From contig JAJHTX010000006.1 in the NCBI GenBank assembly GCA_032164295.1, positions 1,860,001 through 1,924,000 on the forward strand: a stretch of 64,000 nt of DNA. The letters are read 5' to 3'. The notes below the pieces were generated by a model. It was not told the origin of the DNA, searched no databases, and worked only from the letters and a program-made list of their open reading frames with translations. Each line of letters opens with the position of its first letter. Positions within the stretch are counted from its first letter, which is position 1. Positions 1 to 9,651 of this stretch are shown piece after piece. This DNA is from Inonotus obliquus (Eukaryota; Basidiomycota; Agaricomycetes; Hymenochaetales; Hymenochaetaceae). The position numbers and the translations under genes were made by a program.

Positions 1-843
1 TGTCCCCGATGACGACTTTAGCGCTAAAAAATCAACAGATCAGTCGACGCGCTCCTCAGAGACGCACATGAAAAGGAAAGTGGGGGAACGCACCCGTGGC
101 GTCCGAATAGGATTGCTGCCTCTCGTCCAATTCCTCTAGCAGCGCCTACACAATCGAAGGCATGACGTGTTCATAGCTATCCTTTAACAAATAAGCTAGG
201 TGTTCACCTGTGATGATAATCGTTTGTCCTTGTGCCCTGTCTGCATATTGAAGTAGTTCGTCGTCGGGGATGTTGGTAGCCATCTTCGGGAAAGCAAGAA
301 TCGAGCTCAAGGCAAGTGAAAGGGCGTTAAAAAATGACGAACACTGAACAGTAGGCTGAATAGCAGGGCAGAATCACACGCCAAGTTAGATTTATTGATG
401 AGCCAACCAACCTATTGAATCAGAATCAGAACACGGAAATAATATGTAAAACATCAGCAACGCGAAGTAACCGAATGAATTAATGCCTATTTTTGTACGT
501 TTCGTCCTCATGATTTCATGATTTTCTCATGTTTTACCTTTTATTTATGAAGGAATTTTAACAGTCAAGTCGGACTCAAAGCTATACACTAACTTCCAAA
601 GTTTTGTATGCGGAGCCCTTCTTAGTATCTCTCTGGGCAGTGTGAATTGCCAAGGCACTGGATACAACGATCGACATGTATGCCTTATGTGGAAGGCATG
701 CCAATCGTTTGGTACCTTAACAGTGTTGTATTGCATAGTGATATACACAATACAGTGAGAGTACATATGTCAGAAGAAATTGACTTATTTGGCATGCAGA
801 TCCAGAGACGCTACAACCCGATAAATTCCCACGATCATCAGAC
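1..843. other. Intergenic, no gene seen
   Basis: No reading frame with recognisable protein similarity and no RNA gene was found. The only open frames are short and lack coding character. The stretch around 360-640 is AT-rich compared with the rest of the window. Confidence 0.5.
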
Positions 844-1653
844 ATGGAAAGACAATTCGATCGAACATATTATACACGCACACGCTATTGTCCCTGGGGC
901 TCGACATTACCAGGACAAATCAATACACCAATATGCAGGTTCTGTGAATGGGCACATGAGGAAGCATGGATACTGCAGACATGGATACTCGAGGACGCAG
1001 TCAACTATATGCTTCGACATGAACCTTACTCAATTCGAACCAACCACCATTGGTCAACGGTTGCAGAAACAACTCAACCATTGTTCACACCTACACTAAA
1101 TGCATACTTGCATGAAGTTACGGTTTGGACAGGAAGGGGGTTACACTACATTGCGAATGCAGGTGTAATTGCATGGACAAGAAGATCGATACATTCCCAG
1201 CTATGCCGACGAGTGGCAATACAACTCGACTGGCCAATACATGTGGAAGCTACAAGAGAACATCAAACACTACGCAATAATTTATTTGGCAACATAGTGG
1301 CACGATGGAAATCGGAGCAGAATCAACTACTGGGGATGATAGCATTGGAAATCTCTCAACCGAGGGAACGGATCAACGGGGCGATCTTAACCTTTGTCAT
1401 GGAAGGAATCAATGGCGATCAGGTGCAAGGAACGGAGATACGGATACCCGACGGATATCGCCGAGCGACAATCTGGCGGACTGGGTTACCTGCCATAGTA
1501 CAGGCAGAACCATATAGGCCCGCCGCTCTGGTGATTGATAATCGAGCTAATCCTATTGAGGGAGGAAGCCCGAGTCAACCGAGACAGCCGAACGGCCCAG
1601 CAGCACCTGCAGAAGATGAAGACATGGCAGACTGTTCAAGTTGCTGTGCATGA
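844..1653 (+). CDS. Orphan reading frame, 269 aa, unknown function
   Basis: This is an uninterrupted 269-codon frame opening with MERQFDRTYYTR and ending with a cysteine-rich tail (ADCSSCCA) after a Pro/Gln/Ala-rich linker (about residues 235-262). Its length and smooth composition favour a real or recently decayed gene, but I recognise no domain. There is no signal peptide or membrane segment, and the central part (about 85-215) looks like a compact alpha/beta fold with many Trp and Arg. It lies in repeat-rich DNA next to a retrotransposon, so it may belong to a poorly known mobile element or be a lineage-specific gene. A faintly similar frame lies on the opposite strand at 12482-13258. The start is simply the first ATG. 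A partly overlapping 150-codon frame at 647-1099 is less convincing. Confidence 0.4.
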   Translation: MERQFDRTYYTRTRYCPWGSTLPGQINTPICRFCEWAHEEAWILQTWILEDAVNYMLRHEPYSIRTNHHWSTVAETTQPLFTPTLNAYLHEVTVWTGRGLHYIANAGVIAWTRRSIHSQLCRRVAIQLDWPIHVEATREHQTLRNNLFGNIVARWKSEQNQLLGMIALEISQPRERINGAILTFVMEGINGDQVQGTEIRIPDGYRRATIWRTGLPAIVQAEPYRPAALVIDNRANPIEGGSPSQPRQPNGPAAPAEDEDMADCSSCCA

Positions 1654-1924
1654 CATCATAAGGAACATTCGAGAAGGACTGACGTGGTAGTGTGGAAGGC
1701 ACGGAGCTCCGCATAGCCACAGGATTGGCCGGTGATGGCGTGATTGCCGTGCACTGACCAGGTATGAAGTCATATCGAAGGATCTGGAAGATTGCAGGAG
1801 GAAATCGGAAGTGCATCGCCACCCGATTGGAGATTGCAGGGTATCGGACAAGATAGGGGCTGTGCTTGGAAGAATCAGGAAGCTGTGCCCGAGGAAGCCC
1901 GGGTAACTCAATAGATAGAAGCTT

Positions 1925-2260
1925 CGGGTATAAATAAGCCAAGCGAGGGTGGCTATGTCCCTCAGCAAAATTCTTCTGTACTAGTGAATACAAAGAAGCC
2001 CCACAAAGCTTCTCTTCTTCGCTACCACTCTTATCATCGGTACTAGTGTCCGGCCGGTCCCTTGACCCCGACTAAGTACTGCTGCTACTCTGCTCTACAA
2101 AGCACCGCCTCGCACTTCCCATCGCTTATCAAGACGGACTGCGAATATTGCCGGAGTGAGTGGACTTGTTCTGGTGCATCGATTGTGTTGATCAGTCGAT
2201 CAATGTCGGTCTGCTGATCCGATCCGCACTGGTCCTAACAACATACACCAGGATTTCGAC
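1925..2260 (+). repeat. LTR-like or promoter-like sequence with TATAAATA and CT-rich tract
   Basis: A TATAAATA box at about 1928-1937 is followed by a pyrimidine-rich leader (around 1998-2130) with many TTCTTC and CTACT runs. This arrangement is common in fungal LTRs and in strong TATA promoters. No matching second copy and no target duplication were found, so it could be a degraded solo LTR or a remnant promoter. Confidence 0.25.
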
Positions 2261-3359
2261 CGGCACTTATGGTAGGAAAAGGGAGGAGGAAAACAATCTA
2301 CAAAAGGATATTGCAGAAGAAAAACCCCTCCAACTCGGATGACCCCCCCCCCTAACCTGAAACCCAGAATGGCCCAGCCCAGATGATCCCCGTCGCAGCT
2401 CGCAACTTCTATGTCTTTCAGTTACACCTGCAAAAGGTGCGGTTTCCCCGCAGGTACTTTCCTACCCGAAGCGAATAGGTTGGCCATATCCGATGGCATC
2501 CGGCCTGGTTACCGGTGTGACAACCGTCCTCGAGCCCTCCTGCTTTACGGCCCTACTCGCAATGGTGTCGTCATAGGAAGGCCTTCCTGGCCCCTGTAGA
2601 AGCCCATTACAGGCTCAAGACCTCGTGGCCCTGCACCGCTGCCATCCGTCACTCCCTGACTTACACGGGTATATCCTCCTTATCCACATGACCACTCCTT
2701 ATCTCCAGTCCAGAGGGAAGAATTGGGTGCCCCAGCGCGTAACTGCGGTGCGCCATTACAGCAACTAACCCAGCCCCGAAGCTGCCAGGACAGTCTACAG
2801 TGTGCGAACAAGGGTGGTGAGAATGGACCCCTACTAGGGGGTAGGACAAAGGATAGTTTTTAGACTGGGTTTCACCAGTTCGCCCGACGAGGGAGGCGAG
2901 CACGACTTACATCGCGCATAAAAGAGATTAACCCCATGGCAAGCAGGAGACAGCATAAAGCTGAACAACCTGATGTCACAGGGGAGACACCATAAAGTGC
3001 AGACTCCCCAGAACTACACTGGCGAGGCGGACAGAATGAAGGGAGGGAGAGGGAGTTTTCCACACTCGATGGTGGTAGTTGAAGGAAAGGTGGTGCCTGG
3101 CACAGCCTATGTGATCCGTGTGACGACTTTTCCCGAGCGGAGTTTTAATATGTGCCCAAATATAGTAAGTTGCGTTGAATGTGCGAGAACGCGGCCGGTA
3201 TTAGAAATACCGGATGAGGGGGGTACGATTTAGATGCGTTGGGAGGGCCGGTACGTGGCGGTACTAAGTCGTACAGTCACAGACAAGTCGTCAAGAGAGT
3301 ATAGTAGGGCCTGGCTGGATTGATGAGTACAGGAGACTATAGGTGACCGCTCAAGAGGA

Positions 3360-4660
3360 GAAGTATCAGGAGACGATCAATACCGAGACGAATCCGTCGA
3401 TACCGAGTCGTCTGGTGTCCGGTATTACGGTAGAGAGAACGAAGCAGTAGAGGAAGCGAGCTGAGGAGGTGTTTCTGATAGGACTGGTCGTGAGACGAGA
3501 GACGAGGGCGACGAAGACGAGAACGACGACTACCGGTATCGATACCGGTGACTACGAGACGAGACGAACGAACGGGGACTTGAACGGGATGAGCAAAACC
3601 CGGACCTTCACTCTGGAAGTTCCTCTCAGATTAGCTGGTTTGCTACAGTAGAACATGCAGGCTATAAATACCATAATACCGTAGCCATTCAAGATACCAA
3701 ATGGAGGGTTTTTACAAGTCGAATCGTACCGTAATCCGGTACAAGAAATGGAACATAAAGTCGAATTGAATGTAAAATTACAATCAGGGGAAACATAAGA
3801 TGATGAATGAGTAAGAAGTTTTATCAGGGGGTAGCTAAGAATAGGGTGGGACGAGACAAGAACCCAATGAAAACTTACGACGAGTGATACCGAGGTAGGG
3901 CGGCGATACCGACGTCGACCAGCGCTAAATTAAGGACGTGTCTCAAGCTACCGCATGGGCGCTCCTGGCGATGTCCCTGTCGTAGGAGAAGCACGTCATC
4001 CTGATTTACCTTTGTTCCGGTATCATGATCCATGCGGCGTCAGTCTGGGCGTCTACCGGTCGATCGGACGGCGTGCTCCGATGTTGACGTGTCGGTACAA
4101 CCCAACCTTGGCAATGGGGTACTCTACCGTTCGGTACCAATCAGTACCCTGGGATCGTCCCTGAGCATCGCTCTAGCCCCTCGATATCGACCGGTACGCG
4201 TCGCCTGACTCGACTGGGCATTGCTTGGCTTCCCCTCCGAGTCGGATCGATGGCCTTCTCCGAGATCGAAGCAGCGTACGGCGGACTTGATTCATTTCCC
4301 AACCTTCCTCTCGACGTAGATCTCCGAGGGCGTGGTCTCGTCCTATCACACGTTACGAACTCCGGTACCGGAGCGGACCATCGGTATCAACACCGGTATC
4401 GTCGGTATCGATGCATGGCGGTTCGGAAGGGCATACCGTCGGGCTTGGAGCCTCGACCATGATCCAACTCTTCGCAGCAACGTATGGCAGACCGAGTGCA
4501 GCTTTGTGAGCCTTTTTCTATGGTATGGGCTGTCGAGGGCGTAGTATCGACTAGGTGTGGAGTATTAAGCGTCGGTATCAGGACGGGTGGACGGTACGGT
4601 ATCGGTATCATCGGTATCGAAGTCTGGTGGTTCGGTACTATGATGGAAGACGGGCGTAGG
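3360..4660. repeat. Dispersed CGGTA / GGTATC word array
   Basis: Short words of the type CGGTA, GGTATCG and their complements recur dozens of times with irregular spacing, with visible clusters near 3380-3410, 3530-3550, 4378-4415 and 4575-4625. The array includes a perfect 18-bp palindrome, ACCGGTATCGATACCGGT, at 3532-3549. It is not a clean tandem satellite; it looks like a degenerate simple-sequence expansion. Confidence 0.55.
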
Positions 4661-4800
4661 GATTGGTGATTCGGTATTGGCGCAGAAGTGGACCAGTTCT
4701 CAATCGCTCTCAGCCTTGTCGAATTGCAGAAGCCTCGTACTCTGTTGGAACCGCAGGCGTAGATAGGACGGCAGAAGTACCGTGGTCCGAAGAGAAGTAA

Positions 4801-4856
4801 GAAGCGGTAGAATCGCAGAAGTATTGTTAATTGGAAGAAGCGGTAGAATCGCAGAA
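4801..4856. repeat. 20-bp direct repeat, period 36
   Basis: GAAGCGGTAGAATCGCAGAA occurs at 4801-4820 and again at 4837-4856 without a mismatch, separated by 16 bp. Confidence 0.8.
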
Positions 4857-5471
4857 TTAAGCCCATATCGATCGTAGCCTCCGGTATTACTCTTTAGTGT
4901 CGATCTTTGTGTCTCACTCTCTCGACACAGCAATCCAACATCAATTTTTACCAGACCTGTTAAACTTCCTCTCAATGATTTTACTGACTGTCAGCAATTG
5001 AATATCATCTCACCATACCTTAAATAAGCAATTTTTCCTGATTTGAGGCATATTTTGTGTCGATAAAGCATTCTCATGTGGGACTGCTGAATCACGTGAT
5101 GTTAGAAAACGCTCGCCCTAAAGGGACTATACAGTAACCACAATAGGACGGTCCGCAGTGTTACGGGTTCGGCGATGCTTTTCTAAGAGTTTCCGGAGCC
5201 TACTCGGTTTTCACAAGCAGGGCAGATTCCCAAGTATACTAAGCGTTGCCTCAGACACTCTCGTTTACTAATCAAGTCGGGCCTCAACCTCGCTGACAGA
5301 CTAGTAGGACAGTGTCGACTGCCGTTCGTAAGCTTCCCTAGTCGGTGGGCGACTAATCAATCGTTCCACGCCGTAGAGTAAGAGAGGTTAAGCAGATTAG
5401 GTGGTCTTCAGATTAGAAGCTAGATGCCTAAGAGGACTCGATGTACAAGACGATCGAAAGAAAGATGGGGA

Positions 5472-5476
5472 GCTAC
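5472..5476. other. Target-site duplication, left copy (GCTAC)
   Basis: GCTAC directly precedes the TGTTAC end of the left LTR and recurs directly after the GTAACA end of the right LTR (12123-12127). Five-bp duplications are typical of Ty3/Gypsy integration. Confidence 0.92.
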
Positions 5477-6006
5477 TGTTACGCTCTGCGCTGTCAGAGA
5501 CGTCGATCCGCTGATCAAAGACGTCGACGGCTGCAAAAGAACGAGCTACCACTTAATCACAAAAGACCGAAGTCTGCGACGTAGGTGATAGTACTAGATT
5601 TTAGCACGTCTATATAATATACAAGGGAGGATACGACTTACCTGCGACGTAGGTGATAGTACTAGAACAAGAGAGTGAAGAGACGATCACTCTCTAGCCC
5701 AGCCTTATATACCCAGACACCGCGGGAAAGCTTTACATAAACTATACAGTATAAACAAAGACAAATAGAAAACGCTTTGTGCAAATCGCATCTTTGCACA
5801 AAGCATAAAAGTCACATGACGAGAAAAAAGGAGGAATAATAAAATGGGAAAGAAGAGAGAGGGGAATGGTGGGATAAAGTTGTTATAGATTGTGATTAGC
5901 TAAGCCAGTAGGAATTAAGTAAGGAACGTGATTAAAATGAAAGTAAATATGCGTCAACGAATAGAAAGAATGGCCGTATGAGGAAAAGAGAAAAGACGTC
6001 GTAACA
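5477..6006 (-). repeat. 3' LTR (530 bp)
   Basis: It begins TGTTAC and ends GTAACA, a 6-bp inverted terminal repeat. It aligns without gaps to 11593-12122 with three substitutions. Read on the minus strand it carries the same TATATAA box as the other LTR, near 5705-5711. Confidence 0.95.
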
Positions 6007-6019
6007 TCACCCCCCCCTT
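6007..6019 (-). other. Polypurine tract for plus-strand priming
   Basis: On the minus strand the bases just before the 3' LTR read AAGGGGGGGGTGA, a near-pure purine run adjoining TGTTAC, as expected for the second-strand primer. It overlaps the TGA stop codon of pol (6007-6009). Confidence 0.85.
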
Positions 6020-9000
6020 AAGGTTGGGCGACCCGACCAACCATTGGTTCGATCCGGTTCGGTGTAGCGGAAAATCGGTTTGAACGTCGAGAGTCCTAAA
6101 CGCGCGGCGAGAACCCGAGGAGCCCCTGGATGTAGCTTGTAGAAGTCGTCAATAGCCTCGTTAGAATTTGGGATGAGGTTATCGCGGGGTTCCCAGGTGG
6201 TTTCGTCGTAATCCTTCCAGCGGACGAGGAATTGAAGCTTTCCTCGATGTTCGCGCGAGTCTAGAATTTCTTCGACTTCGTACTCTTCCTCACCGTCAAC
6301 GAGTTCTGGCGGAGGCGGAGGTGGCTTCTTCTGTCCTTCAAACGATGGTTCGACGTACGGTTTAAGGAGTACCTCATTGAAAACGGGGTGCACCTTTTTC
6401 CATGTTTTGGGCAGCTTGAGTTTATACGCAGCTGCACCAACCTTTTCCATAACTTCGAAAGGACCGTACCATTTGTCCGCGAACTTCCGAGTGGGCCTGA
6501 CCGTTGTAACGTTTCGTCCGTCTAGCATAACCTTATCTCCGACCTGATATTCAACGACGTCGGTTGCTTGTCGATCATGTGCTCTTTTCATTGCGTCGTT
6601 TGCCTTCTCCAGGTTTTCTTTTGCTTGAGTATGTGCCTCCTTGAGTTCCTTGGCAAATTCCTCAGTTGACAGGTTACTCGACGTCGTATGGATCGTTCCT
6701 GGGTTAAGGGGATTAAGACCCGTATTGACGAAGAAAGGAGACATCTTTGTCGACGAATGTTCCCGATTGTTGTAAGCGAACTCCGCAAGCGCTAGCCATT
6801 CAGACCAATCCGACTGTCGATGGTTAATGTACATCCTCAGGTACAGTTCGAGTTCTTGATTAACTCGTTCTGTCTGTCCGTCCATCTGAGGATGATAGGC
6901 CGTCGACGGATTTCCTTCGATATGAAGAAGCTTGTAAAGCTCTTTCATGAAGTCGGCGTCGAATTGGGGACCTCGATCGTGGACGATCTTCTTGGGAAGT
7001 CCGTGTAGTCGGAAGACGTGGTCCCTGTAGAGTCTCGCTGTTCCTTGAGCCGTTACCTTCGTCGTCGTTGGAATCGCGTGCATTTGCTTCGAAAATTTGT
7101 CGACGATGACGCAGATTGCATTGTAACCATTTGACTCAGGGAGTTCACCGATGAAATCGACCGATATCGTCTGCCATGGACCCTCGGGGACGTCATGCGG
7201 ATGTAGAGTGCGTCGTTTCGGTTGTCTAGACGGTTTAGTTCTTTGGCAAATGTCGCAACCCTTGACGTACTTGACAACATCTTGGATTAGGCTGGGCCAC
7301 CAGTACTTCTGACCGATGGACCTCCAAGTCTTGGTCTGACCGGGGTGTCCTGCTAACGGTGAGTCGTGATACTCCTTTAATACATCTTCGATTAGTTCGA
7401 TCGGTACGACGAGTCGACCGTCCACTCTGGGCTCCAGCCCTTCACTAGCCTCCTTGATTCGTTGTTCCAGTCTTGTCTGCGTCGTTTCCACGACAGCTCT
7501 AGCCTTAAACCACTCATCTTTTAGCAACATCAGCCCCTGATTGTCCTCCTTTCCTTCGTCGTAATCATACCGGCGAGAGAGAGCATCAGCCTTCGTCATG
7601 GTGGCCCCAGGTTTGTGAACGAATGCAAGGTCGAATTCCGACAAGAACAAAGACCAACGAGCTTGTCGACGATTCAGATCTTGGGGCTTCCTGAAGTACG
7701 TCAGATTCGCGTGATCCGTCCAGAGTTCGACGGGGTGTTTAGCGCCTAGGAGGTACTGTCTCCATTCCGTCAATGCTTGGACGACTGCAAGAAGCTCTTT
7801 GTCATAGATCTGGTAGTTTCGTTCGGCCGGCGACAACGTTTGGGACCTGTAGGCGATTACCCTCCACACGTCATCCTGCTTCTGGAGTAAAACACCTCCA
7901 GTTGCAAAGTCCGATGCGTCGGTCTCTACTCGGAACGGGTCGTCGTCGTTTGGGATCGCTAGGACGGGAGCGCTGGTCAACCTTTGTTTGATTTCCTCAA
8001 AGGCTGCCTGCTCCTGTGGAGTCCATTCCCATGCGACGTCTCCGGTTAGACGAGTAAGCGGCTTGATGACAGCACTGTAACCTTTGACGAATCGTCGAAG
8101 CCAATTGCCGAGCCCAAGAAATTGTTGTAGCTGTTTCTTGTTCTTTGGAACGGGCCATTCGGCGACTGCGTCGATTTTTGTAGGGTCCATGCGTACCTCA
8201 CCATTACCGAGGATATATCCGAGGAACTTCACCGTTGATACTTCGAACTCGCACTTCGTTGACTTCAGATACAGCTTGTGCTCCCTCAGCACGCTGAGTA
8301 CCTGTTTGACTAGCCGTCGGTGTTCTTTGACATTTTCCGAGAAGATGAGGATATCGTCGAGGTAAATGACGATCTTTCCTTGTCCGATCAGGTCTCTGAA
8401 GATGTGATTGACGAACGTCTGGAAGGTGGCCGGCGCGTTGCACAAGCCGAAGAACATGACGGTGGGTTCGAAAAGTCCCTCCTTCGTTCTAAAGGCCGCC
8501 TTCCATTCGTCACCTTCTCTGATGCGGATATTGTAGTACCCCCATCTGACGTCGAGTTTCGAGATAACCTTTGCCGTTTTAACCTTGTCGACAAGTTCAC
8601 CAATGAGCGGTAGAGGATATTTGTTTTTAATCGTTCCTTCGTTGAGCTTCCTGTAATCTTGGATAGCTCTTAACGAACCATCGGCTTTCTTGATGAAGAA
8701 GAAAGGGGATGACATAGGAGACGACGATTCACGTATACGTCCTGACTTGAGATTTTCGTCGATGAAAGCCCGTAGTTCTTCGCGTTCCTTCACACTCAAG
8801 GGGTAGACCTTACAATCGGATGGTTTAAAATCCGGTTTCAGGTCGATGACGTGGTCCCACACTCTATGCTCGGGTAGCCGCTCAAAGTTTTCTTCGCTGA
8901 AAACGTCGTAGTACTCCCTTAAATACGGTAATTCCGACGATGGTCTATGCTGAGGAATGACGTAACGGGCCTTAGGAACATCGTGCTGTTTGCAAGACGT

Positions 9001-9651
9001 CGGGCATTTGTCGAAGTTGATGTGTCCACACCTCCAATCAATCGACGGGTTGTGTTTGCTCAACCACGAATAGCCCAGGAATAGATTCGACGTCGAGATC
9101 ATAAGAACGGGTAGGCGTACCCTTTCCTCGTGATTCTCAATTCGGAGGTTTAGCTCGACGTATTGCGTCATCTTGCCTCCTTCATTTGGTGTTCCATCAG
9201 CATTCATGACGTTCGTCGCAATCGGGAGTTTCAGCGTCGGGATTTGGTATCTTTCGACAAAACCTGCATCGATATACGAGTCTGTACAACCCGAGTCTAT
9301 CAATGCATGAGCATCTAATACTCTTCCATCATCCAGGATTATGTCGACGTAAAGATCCAGCTCGTCTCGAGCTTTTGTCGGGGTTTCCTCATTTATCTTT
9401 CGGACGACCGGGCCTTTGACGAGTTCGTCGAGGAGAAGCTCAAAGTCATCATTGTCGGGTTCATTTTTTCCAAACGGTTCGCTTTCGATCTGATTTTTTA
9501 ATTCGCCAATTTCATTTGCAGACGTCGCATCTAATAATTGTACATTTGACGAATTATAATTTACAGGGGATCGAAGTGAAGAGTTTGAGAAACCTAAGCC
9601 AGTGACACCGACGTCATCTACTGGCTGATCGAAAAATCCTCGTCGTCGAGA
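6007..9651 (-). CDS. pol: Pol polyprotein: protease, RT, RNase H, integrase, chromodomain
   Basis: The frame is open for 1214 codons from a stop at 9652-9654 and has no own ATG near its beginning; it overlaps the end of gag in the -1 frame, so it is probably made as a Gag-Pol fusion. Domains: aspartic protease with DSGCT near residue 120; reverse transcriptase about 270-490 with the catalytic YLDD near 430; RNase H starting at ETDASDF near 576; integrase zinc finger HHCC about 762-802; integrase core with Asp832, Asp892 and Glu928 in the canonical D-x35-E spacing; and a chromodomain about 1123-1174 with the aromatic residues of YEVEEIL and VRWKDY and the TWEP motif. A proline run (about 1110-1115) links integrase to chromodomain. 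All catalytic residues I can check are present, so the enzymes look functional. Confidence 0.95.
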   Translation of the reverse strand, partial: SRRRGFFDQPVDDVGVTGLGFSNSSLRSPVNYNSSNVQLLDATSANEIGELKNQIESEPFGKNEPDNDDFELLLDELVKGPVVRKINEETPTKARDELDLYVDIILDDGRVLDAHALIDSGCTDSYIDAGFVERYQIPTLKLPIATNVMNADGTPNEGGKMTQYVELNLRIENHEERVRLPVLMISTSNLFLGYSWLSKHNPSIDWRCGHINFDKCPTSCKQHDVPKARYVIPQHRPSSELPYLREYYDVFSEENFERLPEHRVWDHVIDLKPDFKPSDCKVYPLSVKEREELRAFIDENLKSGRIRESSSPMSSPFFFIKKADGSLRAIQDYRKLNEGTIKNKYPLPLIGELVDKVKTAKVISKLDVRWGYYNIRIREGDEWKAAFRTKEGLFEPTVMFFGLCNAPATFQTFVNHIFRDLIGQGKIVIYLDDILIFSENVKEHRRLVKQVLSVLREHKLYLKSTKCEFEVSTVKFLGYILGNGEVRMDPTKIDAVAEWPVPKNKKQLQQFLGLGNWLRRFVKGYSAVIKPLTRLTGDVAWEWTPQEQAAFEEIKQRLTSAPVLAIPNDDDPFRVETDASDFATGGVLLQKQDDVWRVIAYRSQTLSPAERNYQIYDKELLAVVQALTEWRQYLLGAKHPVELWTDHANLTYFRKPQDLNRRQARWSLFLSEFDLAFVHKPGATMTKADALSRRYDYDEGKEDNQGLMLLKDEWFKARAVVETTQTRLEQRIKEASEGLEPRVDGRLVVPIELIEDVLKEYHDSPLAGHPGQTKTWRSIGQKYWWPSLIQDVVKYVKGCDICQRTKPSRQPKRRTLHPHDVPEGPWQTISVDFIGELPESNGYNAICVIVDKFSKQMHAIPTTTKVTAQGTARLYRDHVFRLHGLPKKIVHDRGPQFDADFMKELYKLLHIEGNPSTAYHPQMDGQTERVNQELELYLRMYINHRQSDWSEWLALAEFAYNNREHSSTKMSPFFVNTGLNPLNPGTIHTTSSNLSTEEFAKELKEAHTQAKENLEKANDAMKRAHDRQATDVVEYQVGDKVMLDGRNVTTVRPTRKFADKWYGPFEVMEKVGAAAYKLKLPKTWKKVHPVFNEVLLKPYVEPSFEGQKKPPPPPPELVDGEEEYEVEEILDSREHRGKLQFLVRWKDYDETTWEPRDNLIPNSNEAIDDFYKLHPGAPRVLAARLGLSTFKPIFRYTEPDRTNGWSGRPTLRGG

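Larger units (their letters stand above)
1654..5471. other. Gene-poor repeat-rich region
   Basis: I found no coding region that can be supported. The first part holds an LTR-like stretch. From about 3360 to 4650 the sequence is dense in the words CGGTA, GGTATC and GATACC on both strands, which explains the weak open frames there. A 20-bp direct repeat sits at 4801-4856. From about 4900 to 5471 the composition returns to normal and leads straight into the retrotransposon target site. Confidence 0.5.
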
